Assembly: GCA_910588285.1 (NCBI GenBank)
Contig: CAJUQB010000012.1
Location: 6,315 to 70,314, forward strand
Reading direction: 5' to 3'
DNA: 64,000 nt
From: an uncultured Lachnospiraceae bacterium
GTDB taxonomy: Bacteria > Bacillota > Clostridia > Lachnospirales > Lachnospiraceae
Below, in pieces: positions 49,785-57,716 of this stretch; the first letter of the stretch is position 1, and every line of letters starts with the position of its first letter. A program made the position numbers and the translations under genes. The notes under the pieces were generated by a model that saw only the letters and a program-made list of their open reading frames with translations, was not told the origin of the DNA and ran no database searches.

Positions 49785-51407
49785 ATGAGAGAAAAGTATG
49801 AGAGTTTGTCGGTAACAGCACTACGGGAAGTGGCGAAGGCACGGGGCCTGAAGAACCTGTCCGGTTTGAAGAAGCAGGAGCTGGTGGAACGTATGCTTCA
49901 GGAGGATGCGCGCATTGAGGCAGAGGATGCCCCAAAGCAGGAGGAGCAGGCCTCCAGGGAAGAGCCGAAGATACATACGAAGAGCAGTGAAGACACAGAG
50001 GAACAGGCTTCCAGGGAAGAGCCCAGGAAGCGCGCGGAGAGCAGCGCCGGTCTGGAGGAGGGACATACTGAGGTCCAGAAGGCGGGCCGTGGACCAATGC
50101 GCAGCAGCCGTCCCCAGAGGGAGGATGCAAGGCCGATGCGCCGCGCTCCCCAGAGCGGACATGCGGAGCAGGAGGCAGGAGCACAGCGCCGCGGGCCCCA
50201 GAACGGACATGCAGAGCAGGAGACAAGCTCCACCCGCGTGGTGACGGAGGAGGGCATTGAGATTGAGAATCCGGAGCTTGACAGCGGCGAGGAGGCCAAT
50301 GGGATCCTGGAGGTTATGCCGGACGGTTACGGGTTTATCCGCTGTGAGAATTATATGCCGGGAGACCGGGACGTCTATGTATCGCCTGCACAGATCCGCA
50401 GGTTTAATCTGAAGACCGGCGATATTATTGTGGGCAATAAGAAGATCAAGACCATGCAGGAGAAGTTCAGCGCCCTTCTCTATATCAAGACCATCAATGG
50501 ATATCATCCCAGGGTGGCACAGGCCCGGCCGAATTTTGAGGATCTGACCCCCATATTCCCCAATGAGCGGATCTGCCTGGAGACCTCCCAGAGCAATATG
50601 GCCATGCGGATTATGGATCTGGTGTCTCCCATCGGAAAGGGGCAGAGAGGTATGATCGTATCTCAGCCCAAGGCAGGTAAGACCACCCTGCTGAAGGGTG
50701 TGGCCAAGGCTGTTACGAGGAATTACCCCAAGATGCACCTGATCATCCTGCTGATTGACGAACGTCCCGAGGAGGTTACGGATATCAAGGAGGCCATTGA
50801 GGGGGAGAATGTGGAGGTTATCTATTCTACCTTTGATGAGCTGCCGGAGCACCACAAGCGTGTATCCGAGATGGTGATTGAGCGTGCACGCCGCCTGGTG
50901 GAGCATGGGCGTGACGTGATGATCCTTCTGGACAGCATCACACGTCTGGCCAGAGCCTACAATCTGATTGTGCCCCCCAGCGGCCGTACGCTGTCCGGCG
51001 GTATTGACCCGGCGGCCCTCCATATGCCCAAGCGGTTCTTTGGAGCGGCCCGTAATATGCGGGAGGGAGGAAGCCTTACCATTTTGGCTACCGCCCTGGT
51101 AGAGACCGGGAGCCGGATGGATGATGTGATCTACGAGGAGTTCAAGGGAACCGGTAATATGGAATTGATTCTGGACCGCAAGCTTTCCGAGAAGCGGGTA
51201 TTTCCGGCCATTGACATTACCAAGTCCGGGACCCGGAGGGAGGATCTCCTCCTGGATCGTGAGGAGCAGGAGGCGGTGGAGATTATGCGCCGCAATATCA
51301 ACGGCATGAAGACAGAGGATGCGGTGGAGAATATCCTGAACCTGTTTGTGCGGACCAGAAGCAACCGTGAATTCGTCCAGATGATCAAAAAGTCAAAATG
51401 GATGTAG
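49785..51407 (+). CDS. rho: Transcription termination factor Rho, with long disordered N-terminal insert
   Basis: 540 residues. A Rho N-terminal SAP-like domain (about 1-45; LSVTALREVAKARGLKNLSG) is followed by a low-complexity charged linker (about 45-150) with repeated EEQASREEP and GHAEQE segments. Then come the RNA-binding cold-shock domain (GILEVMPDGYGFIR) and the hexameric ATPase core with Walker A SQPKAGKTTLL, Walker B DVMILLDSITRLARAYN and the Q-loop region. It ends transcripts as an RNA-driven helicase. The start at 49785 follows AAAGGAG; a Met at 49758 is less likely. The linker is longer than in model Rho proteins, as known for some gut bacteria. Confidence 0.95.
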   Translation: MREKYESLSVTALREVAKARGLKNLSGLKKQELVERMLQEDARIEAEDAPKQEEQASREEPKIHTKSSEDTEEQASREEPRKRAESSAGLEEGHTEVQKAGRGPMRSSRPQREDARPMRRAPQSGHAEQEAGAQRRGPQNGHAEQETSSTRVVTEEGIEIENPELDSGEEANGILEVMPDGYGFIRCENYMPGDRDVYVSPAQIRRFNLKTGDIIVGNKKIKTMQEKFSALLYIKTINGYHPRVAQARPNFEDLTPIFPNERICLETSQSNMAMRIMDLVSPIGKGQRGMIVSQPKAGKTTLLKGVAKAVTRNYPKMHLIILLIDERPEEVTDIKEAIEGENVEVIYSTFDELPEHHKRVSEMVIERARRLVEHGRDVMILLDSITRLARAYNLIVPPSGRTLSGGIDPAALHMPKRFFGAARNMREGGSLTILATALVETGSRMDDVIYEEFKGTGNMELILDRKLSEKRVFPAIDITKSGTRREDLLLDREEQEAVEIMRRNINGMKTEDAVENILNLFVRTRSNREFVQMIKKSKWM

Positions 51408-51425
51408 AAAATTAAAAAAAGAACT

Positions 51426-51453
51426 TGCATATGCCGGAAACATATGCTACAAT
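51426..51453 (+). promoter_or_regulatory. rpmE promoter with a dyad between the boxes
   Basis: TTGCAT (51426-51431) and TACAAT (51448-51453, preceded by TGC) with a 16-base spacer. The inverted repeat GCATATG (51427-51433)/CATATGC (51441-51447) sits almost exactly between the two boxes, a typical repressor-site position. Confidence 0.6.
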
Positions 51454-51529
51454 GAATAAGCTGTTTGCAATAGGACAGCATCAGAGATGAAGATCATGAT
51501 ATGATTTATATAGTATGCGAGGTGAAAAC

Positions 51530-51736
51530 ATGAGAGAAGGAATCCATCCAGAGTATTATCAGGCAACTGTGACCTGCAACTGCGGGAATACATTTGTGAC
51601 AGGCTCCACGAAGAAAGATATCCACGTTGAGATCTGTTCCAAGTGCCATCCGTTCTACACCGGCCAGCAGAAGGCTGCCCAGGCGCGCGGACGTATTGAC
51701 AAGTTCAATCGGAAGTACGGCATGAACAATCAGTAG
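51530..51736 (+). CDS. rpmE: Ribosomal protein bL31
   Basis: 68 residues: REGIHPEYYQATVTCNCGN at the start, a second Cys pair in CSKCHPFYTG and the basic tail RIDKFNRKYG. The four Cys mark the zinc-binding form of L31. It is part of the large subunit and joins the subunits. Ribosome site GAGGTG; start at 51530, not the GTG/ATG-less extension to 51515. A clear terminator follows. Confidence 0.95.
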   Translation: MREGIHPEYYQATVTCNCGNTFVTGSTKKDIHVEICSKCHPFYTGQQKAAQARGRIDKFNRKYGMNNQ

Positions 51737-51753
51737 GCATGTATCAGAGAATA

Positions 51754-51793
51754 AGAGGATGTTTCGGTTTCTGGCGAGCATCCTCTATTTTTT
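51754..51793 (+). terminator. Rho-independent terminator after rpmE
   Basis: AGAGGATG (51754-51761) and CATCCTCT (51779-51786) form an eight-pair stem with a 17-base loop, followed by ATTTTTT. Confidence 0.85.
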
Positions 51794-51918
51794 AATGTGC
51801 AGGCCGGCATAGGAAGTTTTTTGCTGCTGATGCAGCATGCGGGCCCCGGGGCGGGGAAGGGAGAATATACCCCTGCCCCATTGCACAGGAGTGTATGGTG
51901 AATACAAGGAGGAGAAGT

Positions 51919-52893
51919 ATGGCATCTTCCGGAATTGGCGGCCAGGCTGTTATGGAAGGCGTGATGATGAAGAATCAGGATACCTACGCCATTGCAGTCA
52001 GGAAGCCGGATCAGACGATCATAGTTGAGAAAAAAGAATATAAGGGCATTGGCCCCAAGGTACTGCAGAAGATCCCCATTGTCCGGGGCGTGATCAGCTT
52101 CATTGATTCCCTGGTACTGGGAATGGGATCGCTGACCTTTTCCGCCTCCTTCTTCGAGGAGGAGGAGACGGAAAAGGCCGAGGCCCAGGCGGAGCCGGCA
52201 AATGAGAATGGGAAGGCACAGGCCAAGGGAGACCCGGCGAAGAAGGAAAGCCTGATTATGGGCCTGACAATGGTGCTGGCTGTGGTGCTGGCATTGGCTA
52301 TTTTCATGGCGCTCCCCTATGGCATTTCCCTGCTGTTCCAGCAGTTTATTCCCTGGGATACCGTGGTGATCCTGCTGGAGGGAGTGTTCCGGCTTGGGAT
52401 TTTTATCCTGTATATTGTGCTGATTTCCAGGATGGAGGACATCCAGCGGGTGTTCATGTACCATGGCGCGGAGCACAAGTGCATCAACTGTATTGAGCAC
52501 GGACTGGACTTGAATGTGGAGAATGTGCGGGCAAGCTCCAAAGTGCATAAGCGGTGCGGAACCAGCTTTCTGTTTTTTGTTGTTGTCGTCAGCATCATTG
52601 CCACCATGTTTATCCGGGTGGATTCCCGGGTACTGCGGCTGGCGCTGCGGCTTCTGATCATCCCGCTGGTAGCAGGGCTGTCTTATGAATTTATCCGCCT
52701 GGCAGGCAGGAGCGAGAACCCCATCGTGAATGCCTTGAGCAAGCCGGGACTGTGGCTGCAGGCGCTGACCACCAGAGAGCCGGACGATTGCATGATTGAG
52801 GTGGGGATTGCCTCTGTGGAAGCTGTATTTGACTGGGAGGGCTATGTGGCCGGGCTGCGTGGATCCCAGGAGGGCCCCATAGAAAAGTCTTAG
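51919..52893 (+). CDS. DUF1385 membrane protein
   Basis: 324 residues. The family signature GGQAVMEGVMMKNQDTYAIAVRKPD is at the N-terminus, RVFMYHGAEHKCINCIEHG lies in the middle, and four to five membrane helices are seen (about 110-135, 150-175, 215-235, 242-262). A charged Glu/Ala/Lys insert (about 75-105) is low complexity. The function is unknown, but the gene is regularly next to rpmE and prmC in Clostridia, as here. AAGGAGGAG sets the ATG at 51919. Confidence 0.9.
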   Translation: MASSGIGGQAVMEGVMMKNQDTYAIAVRKPDQTIIVEKKEYKGIGPKVLQKIPIVRGVISFIDSLVLGMGSLTFSASFFEEEETEKAEAQAEPANENGKAQAKGDPAKKESLIMGLTMVLAVVLALAIFMALPYGISLLFQQFIPWDTVVILLEGVFRLGIFILYIVLISRMEDIQRVFMYHGAEHKCINCIEHGLDLNVENVRASSKVHKRCGTSFLFFVVVVSIIATMFIRVDSRVLRLALRLLIIPLVAGLSYEFIRLAGRSENPIVNALSKPGLWLQALTTREPDDCMIEVGIASVEAVFDWEGYVAGLRGSQEGPIEKS

Positions 52894-53001
52894 CGCGTGT
52901 TTGAATTATCAAGCACGCCCCGGGACAGGGAATTCGGTACCGATTACAAGGATTCTTTGCAGGGGACGGGCTTTGCACAAAAGAAGAAAGAAGGATACAG
53001 T

Positions 53002-53832
53002 ATGACATTGGAGCAGGCGCTGATTGCCGGCAAAGAGGTGTTGGAGCGGGCAGGAATTGCGGAATTCGCATTGGATGCATGGTATTTGCTGGAATATGTG
53101 GTGGAGATTGACAGAAGCTACTATTATCTCCATTATCAGGAGGAACTGGCAGAGGACCTGCGGCAGGAGTACGAGGTGCTGCTTAAGAAACGCGCAGAGC
53201 GCGTGCCGCTGCAATATATTACCGGGGAACAGGAATTTATGGGACTTCCATTCAAGGTGAATTCCAATGTCCTGATTCCCAGGCAGGATACTGAGCTTCT
53301 GGTGGAGACTGCAAGGGGGCTGGTTCAGCCCGGGATGCGGGTGCTGGATCTGTGCACCGGCTCCGGGTGTGTGATTATCAGCCTGAAGCATTTTGTGCCG
53401 GAGATTGAGGCCTGGGGCAGCGATATTTCCAAGCAGGCGCTGCTGGTGGCCAAGGAGAATGCCAAGGCAAATGACCTCTCTGTGGAGTGGGTGCGCAGCG
53501 ATCTGTTTTTGAATCTTACCGGAAGCTTTGATATGATCCTGTCCAATCCCCCCTACATTCCCACCGGGGAGCTCCAGGGGCTGATGCCGGAGGTGCGGGA
53601 TTTTGAGCCAAGGGAAGCGCTGGACGGCCATATGGACGGTCTGGAGTTCTATCGGAAGATCCTGGAAAAGGCCGGCGCCTTTTTGAATCCCAGAGGGTAT
53701 CTGATCTTTGAAATCGGTTATAATCAGGGAGAGGCAGTATCCGCCATGATGAAGGCAGCAGGCTTTGGGCAGGTGCGTGTGATCCGGGATCTCAGCGGCC
53801 TGAACCGTGTGGTGTGCGGCAGAAAGGAGTAA
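53002..53832 (+). CDS. prmC: Peptide chain release factor glutamine methyltransferase PrmC
   Basis: 276 residues: an N-terminal helical substrate domain (about 1-80) and a class I methyltransferase domain with VLDLCTGSGCVIIS (SAM binding) and the catalytic NPPY in ILSNPPYIPTGEL. It methylates the Gln of the GGQ motif in release factors; its substrate RF1 is encoded seven bases downstream. The start at 53002 has AAGAAGGA; an upstream extension to 52897 lacks a site. Confidence 0.95.
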   Translation: MTLEQALIAGKEVLERAGIAEFALDAWYLLEYVVEIDRSYYYLHYQEELAEDLRQEYEVLLKKRAERVPLQYITGEQEFMGLPFKVNSNVLIPRQDTELLVETARGLVQPGMRVLDLCTGSGCVIISLKHFVPEIEAWGSDISKQALLVAKENAKANDLSVEWVRSDLFLNLTGSFDMILSNPPYIPTGELQGLMPEVRDFEPREALDGHMDGLEFYRKILEKAGAFLNPRGYLIFEIGYNQGEAVSAMMKAAGFGQVRVIRDLSGLNRVVCGRKE

Positions 53833-53839
53833 AAGTAAC

Positions 53840-54913
53840 ATGTTTGATCGCTTAGAGGATATTTTACATCGTTTTGAAGAGATTTTAAATGAGCTTGGGG
53901 AGCCGGATGTGGCCAGCGACCAGAACCGTTTCCGCAGGCTGATGAAGGAGCAGAGCGACCTGAATCCCATTGTGGAGGCTTATAAGGAATATAAGCAGTG
54001 CAGGCAGAATATTGAGGACAGTCTTGCCATGCTGGAGGAGGAGAGCGATGAGGAGCTGCGGGAGCTGGCCAAGGAGGAGCTGAATGAGGCCAAGGCCAGG
54101 ACAGAGGAGCTGGAGCAGGAAATGAAAATCCTCCTGCTGCCCAAGGACCCCAATGACGACAAGAATGTAATTGTAGAGATCCGCGCAGGGGCCGGCGGGG
54201 ATGAGGCGGCACTGTTTGCCGCTGAGATTTACCGGATGTACCTGCACTATGCAGAGAGCCGCCGGTGGAAGGTGGAGCTGGTGGAGTGCGAGGAGATCGG
54301 CATCGGCGGTATGAAGAATGCAACCTTTATGATCAATGGCCAGGGCGCCTACTCTGTGATGAAATATGAATCCGGCGTGCACCGGGTACAGCGTGTGCCG
54401 GAGACAGAGTCCGGCGGGCGTATCCATACCTCCACCATCACGGTGGCTGTGATGCCGGAGGCGGAGGAGGTGGATGTCCAGATTGATGAGAAGGATATCC
54501 GGATCGACGTGATGCGTGCCTCCGGAAACGGCGGGCAGTGCGTGAATACCACGGACTCTGCAGTCCGGCTGACCCATTATCCCACCGGGATTGTGATCTA
54601 CAGCCAGACGGAAAAGTCCCAGCTGCAGAACAAGGAAAAGGCCTTTGCCCTGCTGCGGGCCAAGCTGTATGACATGGAATGCCAGAAGCAGCATGATGCG
54701 GAGGCAGAGGCCAGACGGAGCCAGATCGGAACGGGAGATCGTTCCGAGAAGATTCGGACCTACAACTTCCCCCAGGGGCGTGTGACGGATCACCGGATTG
54801 GCCTGACCCTGTATAAGCTTGACAAGATCATGAACGGAGACATCCAGGAGATCATCGATGCCTGCATTGCGGCAGATCAGACAGCCAAGCTGGCGAAAAT
54901 GCAGGAGGATTGA
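53840..54913 (+). CDS. prfA: Peptide chain release factor 1
   Basis: 357 residues. The codon-recognition region reads RVPETESGGRIHTST (P-x-T motif), and the catalytic GGQ is at residues 231-233 (SGNGGQCVNTT). The N-terminal helical domain and the C-terminal helix are complete. It ends translation at UAA and UAG. AAAGGAG precedes the ATG at 53840. Its stop (TGA) shares a base with the ATG of a small repeat-containing frame. Confidence 0.96.
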   Translation: MFDRLEDILHRFEEILNELGEPDVASDQNRFRRLMKEQSDLNPIVEAYKEYKQCRQNIEDSLAMLEEESDEELRELAKEELNEAKARTEELEQEMKILLLPKDPNDDKNVIVEIRAGAGGDEAALFAAEIYRMYLHYAESRRWKVELVECEEIGIGGMKNATFMINGQGAYSVMKYESGVHRVQRVPETESGGRIHTSTITVAVMPEAEEVDVQIDEKDIRIDVMRASGNGGQCVNTTDSAVRLTHYPTGIVIYSQTEKSQLQNKEKAFALLRAKLYDMECQKQHDAEAEARRSQIGTGDRSEKIRTYNFPQGRVTDHRIGLTLYKLDKIMNGDIQEIIDACIAADQTAKLAKMQED

Positions 54914-55011
54914 TGAAAGTAGGTGGATGGAAGGAATTTGAAGAAGATAAAAGAATTGAAGAGGGTAAAAGGATTAAAGAAGGTAAAGGAATTAAAGAAA
55001 ATAAAGGATAG
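54913..55011 (+). CDS. Translationally coupled 32-residue repeat microORF after prfA
   Basis: The ATG at 54913 overlaps the prfA stop (TGATG), and AGGAGG lies five bases upstream, inside prfA. The 32 residues are MKVGGWKEFEEDKRIEEGKR and then IKEG, KGIKEN, KG: hexamers of the type KRIKEG encoded by 18-base tandem DNA repeats. The peptide is extremely charged and of unknown function. It may be a real small protein or just a minisatellite in the gap between prfA and lgt. Confidence 0.4.
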   Translation: MKVGGWKEFEEDKRIEEGKRIKEGKGIKENKG

Positions 55012-55031
55012 AAAGGATCAGAATAAGAGAT

Positions 55032-55781
55032 ATGCATAATGATTTGTTCCGGATCGGGCCTGTTACCATTCATGGATACGGCCTGATGATTGCAGTGGGC
55101 TTTCTTTGCTGTGTGCTGATGGGGATGTACCGGGCCCGGAGGCTTGACAGAAGCCCGGAGGCAATCCTGGATATTGCCCTGATTGGGATTGTGGCAGGCT
55201 TTTTGGGGGCAAAGCTTCTGTATGTGATTGTGGAATTTCCTACCTTCCTTGAGAAACCGGCCAGTGTGCTGCGCTCGGAAGGGTTTGTGGTGTATGGCGG
55301 CATTATAGCCGGCGTAGTTTCTGCGATCTTTTACTGCCGCCGCAAGAAGCTGGTGTTTTTGCAGTATTTTGACCTGGCGGCCCCTTCCATTTCCCTGGCC
55401 CAGGGCTTTGGGCGGATCGGGTGCTTCCTGGCGGGCTGCTGCTACGGCAGGCCAACCCAGTCCTTCCTTGGAGTGGTGTTCCCGGAGGGGAGCATGGCGC
55501 CGGCAGGGGTGAAGCTTTTGCCCACCCAGCTGTTTTCCTCGGCAGGGGATTTCCTGATTACGGCGGTTCTTTTGGTTTATACCAGATATTCCAGGAGGGA
55601 CGGTAATGTAGGGGCTCTCTATATGCTGCTCTATGGTGTGGGGCGGTTTTTGCTGGAATTTTTGCGTTTTGATCCCAGGGGAGCAGTGGGCGGCCTTTCC
55701 ACCTCCCAGTTTATCTCCCTCTTTATTGTTGCTGGAGGTATCACGTTGCTTGGGTGGAACCGAAAGAAGGGGAAGGCATGA
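55032..55781 (+). CDS. lgt: Prolipoprotein diacylglyceryl transferase
   Basis: 249 residues with about seven membrane helices. The Lgt signature is LAQGFGRIGCFLAGCCYGRP, with further conserved pieces IHGYGLMIAVGF, VVYGGIIAG and RFLLEFLRFDPRG. It attaches diacylglycerol to the lipobox Cys of prolipoproteins, such as the one at 16243. It lies in the prfA-lgt-dus run, with the stop overlapping the dus start. Confidence 0.95.
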   Translation: MHNDLFRIGPVTIHGYGLMIAVGFLCCVLMGMYRARRLDRSPEAILDIALIGIVAGFLGAKLLYVIVEFPTFLEKPASVLRSEGFVVYGGIIAGVVSAIFYCRRKKLVFLQYFDLAAPSISLAQGFGRIGCFLAGCCYGRPTQSFLGVVFPEGSMAPAGVKLLPTQLFSSAGDFLITAVLLVYTRYSRRDGNVGALYMLLYGVGRFLLEFLRFDPRGAVGGLSTSQFISLFIVAGGITLLGWNRKKGKA

Positions 55782-56734
55782 GGCATTATCTGGCGCCGAT
55801 GGAAGGGATCACCGGCTACATCTTCCGCCAGACCCTGGCAGAGGTGTTCGGGCCGCCGGACAAATGCTTTACCCCTTTTGTCTCTCCCAATGGCAACCGA
55901 GCCATGACCAGGCGGGAGCGGGAGGATGTCCTGCCGGAGCATAACCAGGGGCTTTTTGTCGTACCGCAGATCCTGACGAACCGGGCGGAGCATTTTCTGT
56001 CAGCGGCTCGGGACCTGGCCCGGATGGGCTATCAGGAGGTGAACCTGAATCTGGGCTGCCCCTCGGGAACCGTGGCTTCCAAGGGAAAGGGCAGCGGTTT
56101 TTTGGCGTTTCCGCAGGAGCTTGACCGCTTTTTGGAGGAGATCTTCGAGAAAACGCCGGTGAAGATATCCGTCAAGACCCGTCTGGGCGTGGCGGAGCCG
56201 GAGGAATTTCCGGCAATTCTTGACATTTTTCACAAGTACCCCTTGGAGGAGCTGATCATTCATCCAAGGGTGCAGAAGGATTTCTATAAAAAGGAACCCC
56301 GCAGGGAGCAGTTTCGGTATGCAATGGAGCACACCGGGCATAAGCTCTGCTATAATGGGGATCTGTTTACAGAGACGGATACCAGGGAATTTTTGCAGGA
56401 ATTCCCCGGGTGCGGCTGTCTGATGCTGGGGCGGGGCGTCCTGGCCAACCCGGCGCTGCTGCGGATGCTGGCAGGGGGAGCGGCTCCAAAGGGGGAGGAG
56501 CTGTACCGGTTTCAGGAGCTGCTGACAGAACGTTATTATGAGCGGATGGCAGATGACCGCAATGTCCTGTTCAAGATGAAGGAGCTGTGGTTTTATCTGA
56601 TCCGAAGCTTTTCCGGCGGGGAGCAGTATGTCCGGAAATTAAAAAAGCTGCAGAGGCTTGGGGAGTACCGGCTGCTGATGGAGGAGCTGTTTGGGGAATG
56701 CGCCGTCAGATTGCCGAAGCATCTGTATTTTTGA
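55778..56734 (+). CDS. dus: tRNA-dihydrouridine synthase
   Basis: 318 residues, an FMN-binding TIM barrel: LAPMEGITGYIFRQTL at the start, LNLGCPSGTVASKGKGSGFL with the catalytic Cys, VKISVKTRLG and CLMLGRGVLANP at the flavin phosphate site. It reduces uridines in tRNA. The start at 55778 overlaps the lgt stop by four bases, with GAAGGGGAAGG upstream. It diverges somewhat from DusB and fits the DusC-like tRNA-dihydrouridine synthases of Clostridia. Confidence 0.9.
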   Translation: MRHYLAPMEGITGYIFRQTLAEVFGPPDKCFTPFVSPNGNRAMTRREREDVLPEHNQGLFVVPQILTNRAEHFLSAARDLARMGYQEVNLNLGCPSGTVASKGKGSGFLAFPQELDRFLEEIFEKTPVKISVKTRLGVAEPEEFPAILDIFHKYPLEELIIHPRVQKDFYKKEPRREQFRYAMEHTGHKLCYNGDLFTETDTREFLQEFPGCGCLMLGRGVLANPALLRMLAGGAAPKGEELYRFQELLTERYYERMADDRNVLFKMKELWFYLIRSFSGGEQYVRKLKKLQRLGEYRLLMEELFGECAVRLPKHLYF

Positions 56735-56777
56735 CTATACATCGCATGGGAAGCGGGGGAGTTGAAAGGAGAAGGAT

Positions 56778-57716
56778 ATGAAGGAAAAATGGAATTCACG
56801 GACAGCGGGAGCGATTGGGCTCCTGATTTCGGCGCTGTTCTGGGCAACCGGATACCTATTCGTAAAGCAGGCCCTGGACAGCATTTCGCCCTATTATCTG
56901 CTGGCAGTGCGCTTCACCACAGCGGGCGTGATCCTGATGGTGATTTTTGCGGGGCGCCTGAAACAGATGACGCCGGGACTTTTGCGGGGCGGTGTATGGA
57001 TGGGCATTGCCCTTTTTTTCGAGTTTCTCACCTATACACTGGGGCTTAAGTACACGGTTCCCTCTAAGGCCTCCTTCATTGTGGCGGCCTATATTATTAT
57101 ATTACCTCTGGTTTATTTCCTGATCCGGCGCAAGCTGCCCAAAAAGCAGGAGATTGGGGCAGCAGTCCTGTGCATGGCAGGGGTGGCTCTGATCCTGGCC
57201 GGCTCCATGGACGGGCTGAATCAGGGAGATGCCCTGATGGGGCTGTGCGCAGTTTCCTATGCGTTTCACATTGTGCTCAGCGCCAAATATGCCAGAAGGT
57301 ACGACGGTCCCCTCTTGAATATTGTCCAGATCATGACAACGGCTGTGCTTTCGATTGTGCTGAGCCTGATTCTGGACGGGGCGCCGGCTGCTCTGAATGG
57401 CGGTCAGGTAAAGAGTATTCTGTATATGGCGGTTTGCGCCACCATTATCCCCTATCTGCTGTGCCTGTTTGGACAGAAACGGGTCAGCACCACCACAAGC
57501 GGGATCCTGCTTTCTTTTGAGAGCGTGTTCGCCACAGCCATGTCGATCCTGGTCCTCCATGAGCGGATCAGCCTGCAGTTTATGGCTGGGGGCGCGCTGG
57601 TGATCGGGGCGGCAGTGCTGTCAGAATGGAGCTTTGAGGGGAAAGGTAATAGCAAGGGAAAAAATAAAAAAGAAAAAGGAGACGACAATGGCAAAGGAAT
57701 TAATGAAACGGAGTGA
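56778..57716 (+). CDS. EamA-family (drug/metabolite) transporter
   Basis: 312 residues with ten membrane helices arranged as two EamA repeats (ISALFWATGYLFVKQALD in the first, GLCAVSYAFHIVLSAKYA in the second). The C-terminus is a Lys-, Gly- and Glu-rich tail (GKGNSKGKNKKEKGDDNGKG). Substrates of such exporters are amino acids or metabolites and cannot be assigned. AAAGGAGAAGG precedes the start. The last 29 bases overlap the pepF gene. Confidence 0.88.
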   Translation: MKEKWNSRTAGAIGLLISALFWATGYLFVKQALDSISPYYLLAVRFTTAGVILMVIFAGRLKQMTPGLLRGGVWMGIALFFEFLTYTLGLKYTVPSKASFIVAAYIIILPLVYFLIRRKLPKKQEIGAAVLCMAGVALILAGSMDGLNQGDALMGLCAVSYAFHIVLSAKYARRYDGPLLNIVQIMTTAVLSIVLSLILDGAPAALNGGQVKSILYMAVCATIIPYLLCLFGQKRVSTTTSGILLSFESVFATAMSILVLHERISLQFMAGGALVIGAAVLSEWSFEGKGNSKGKNKKEKGDDNGKGINETE

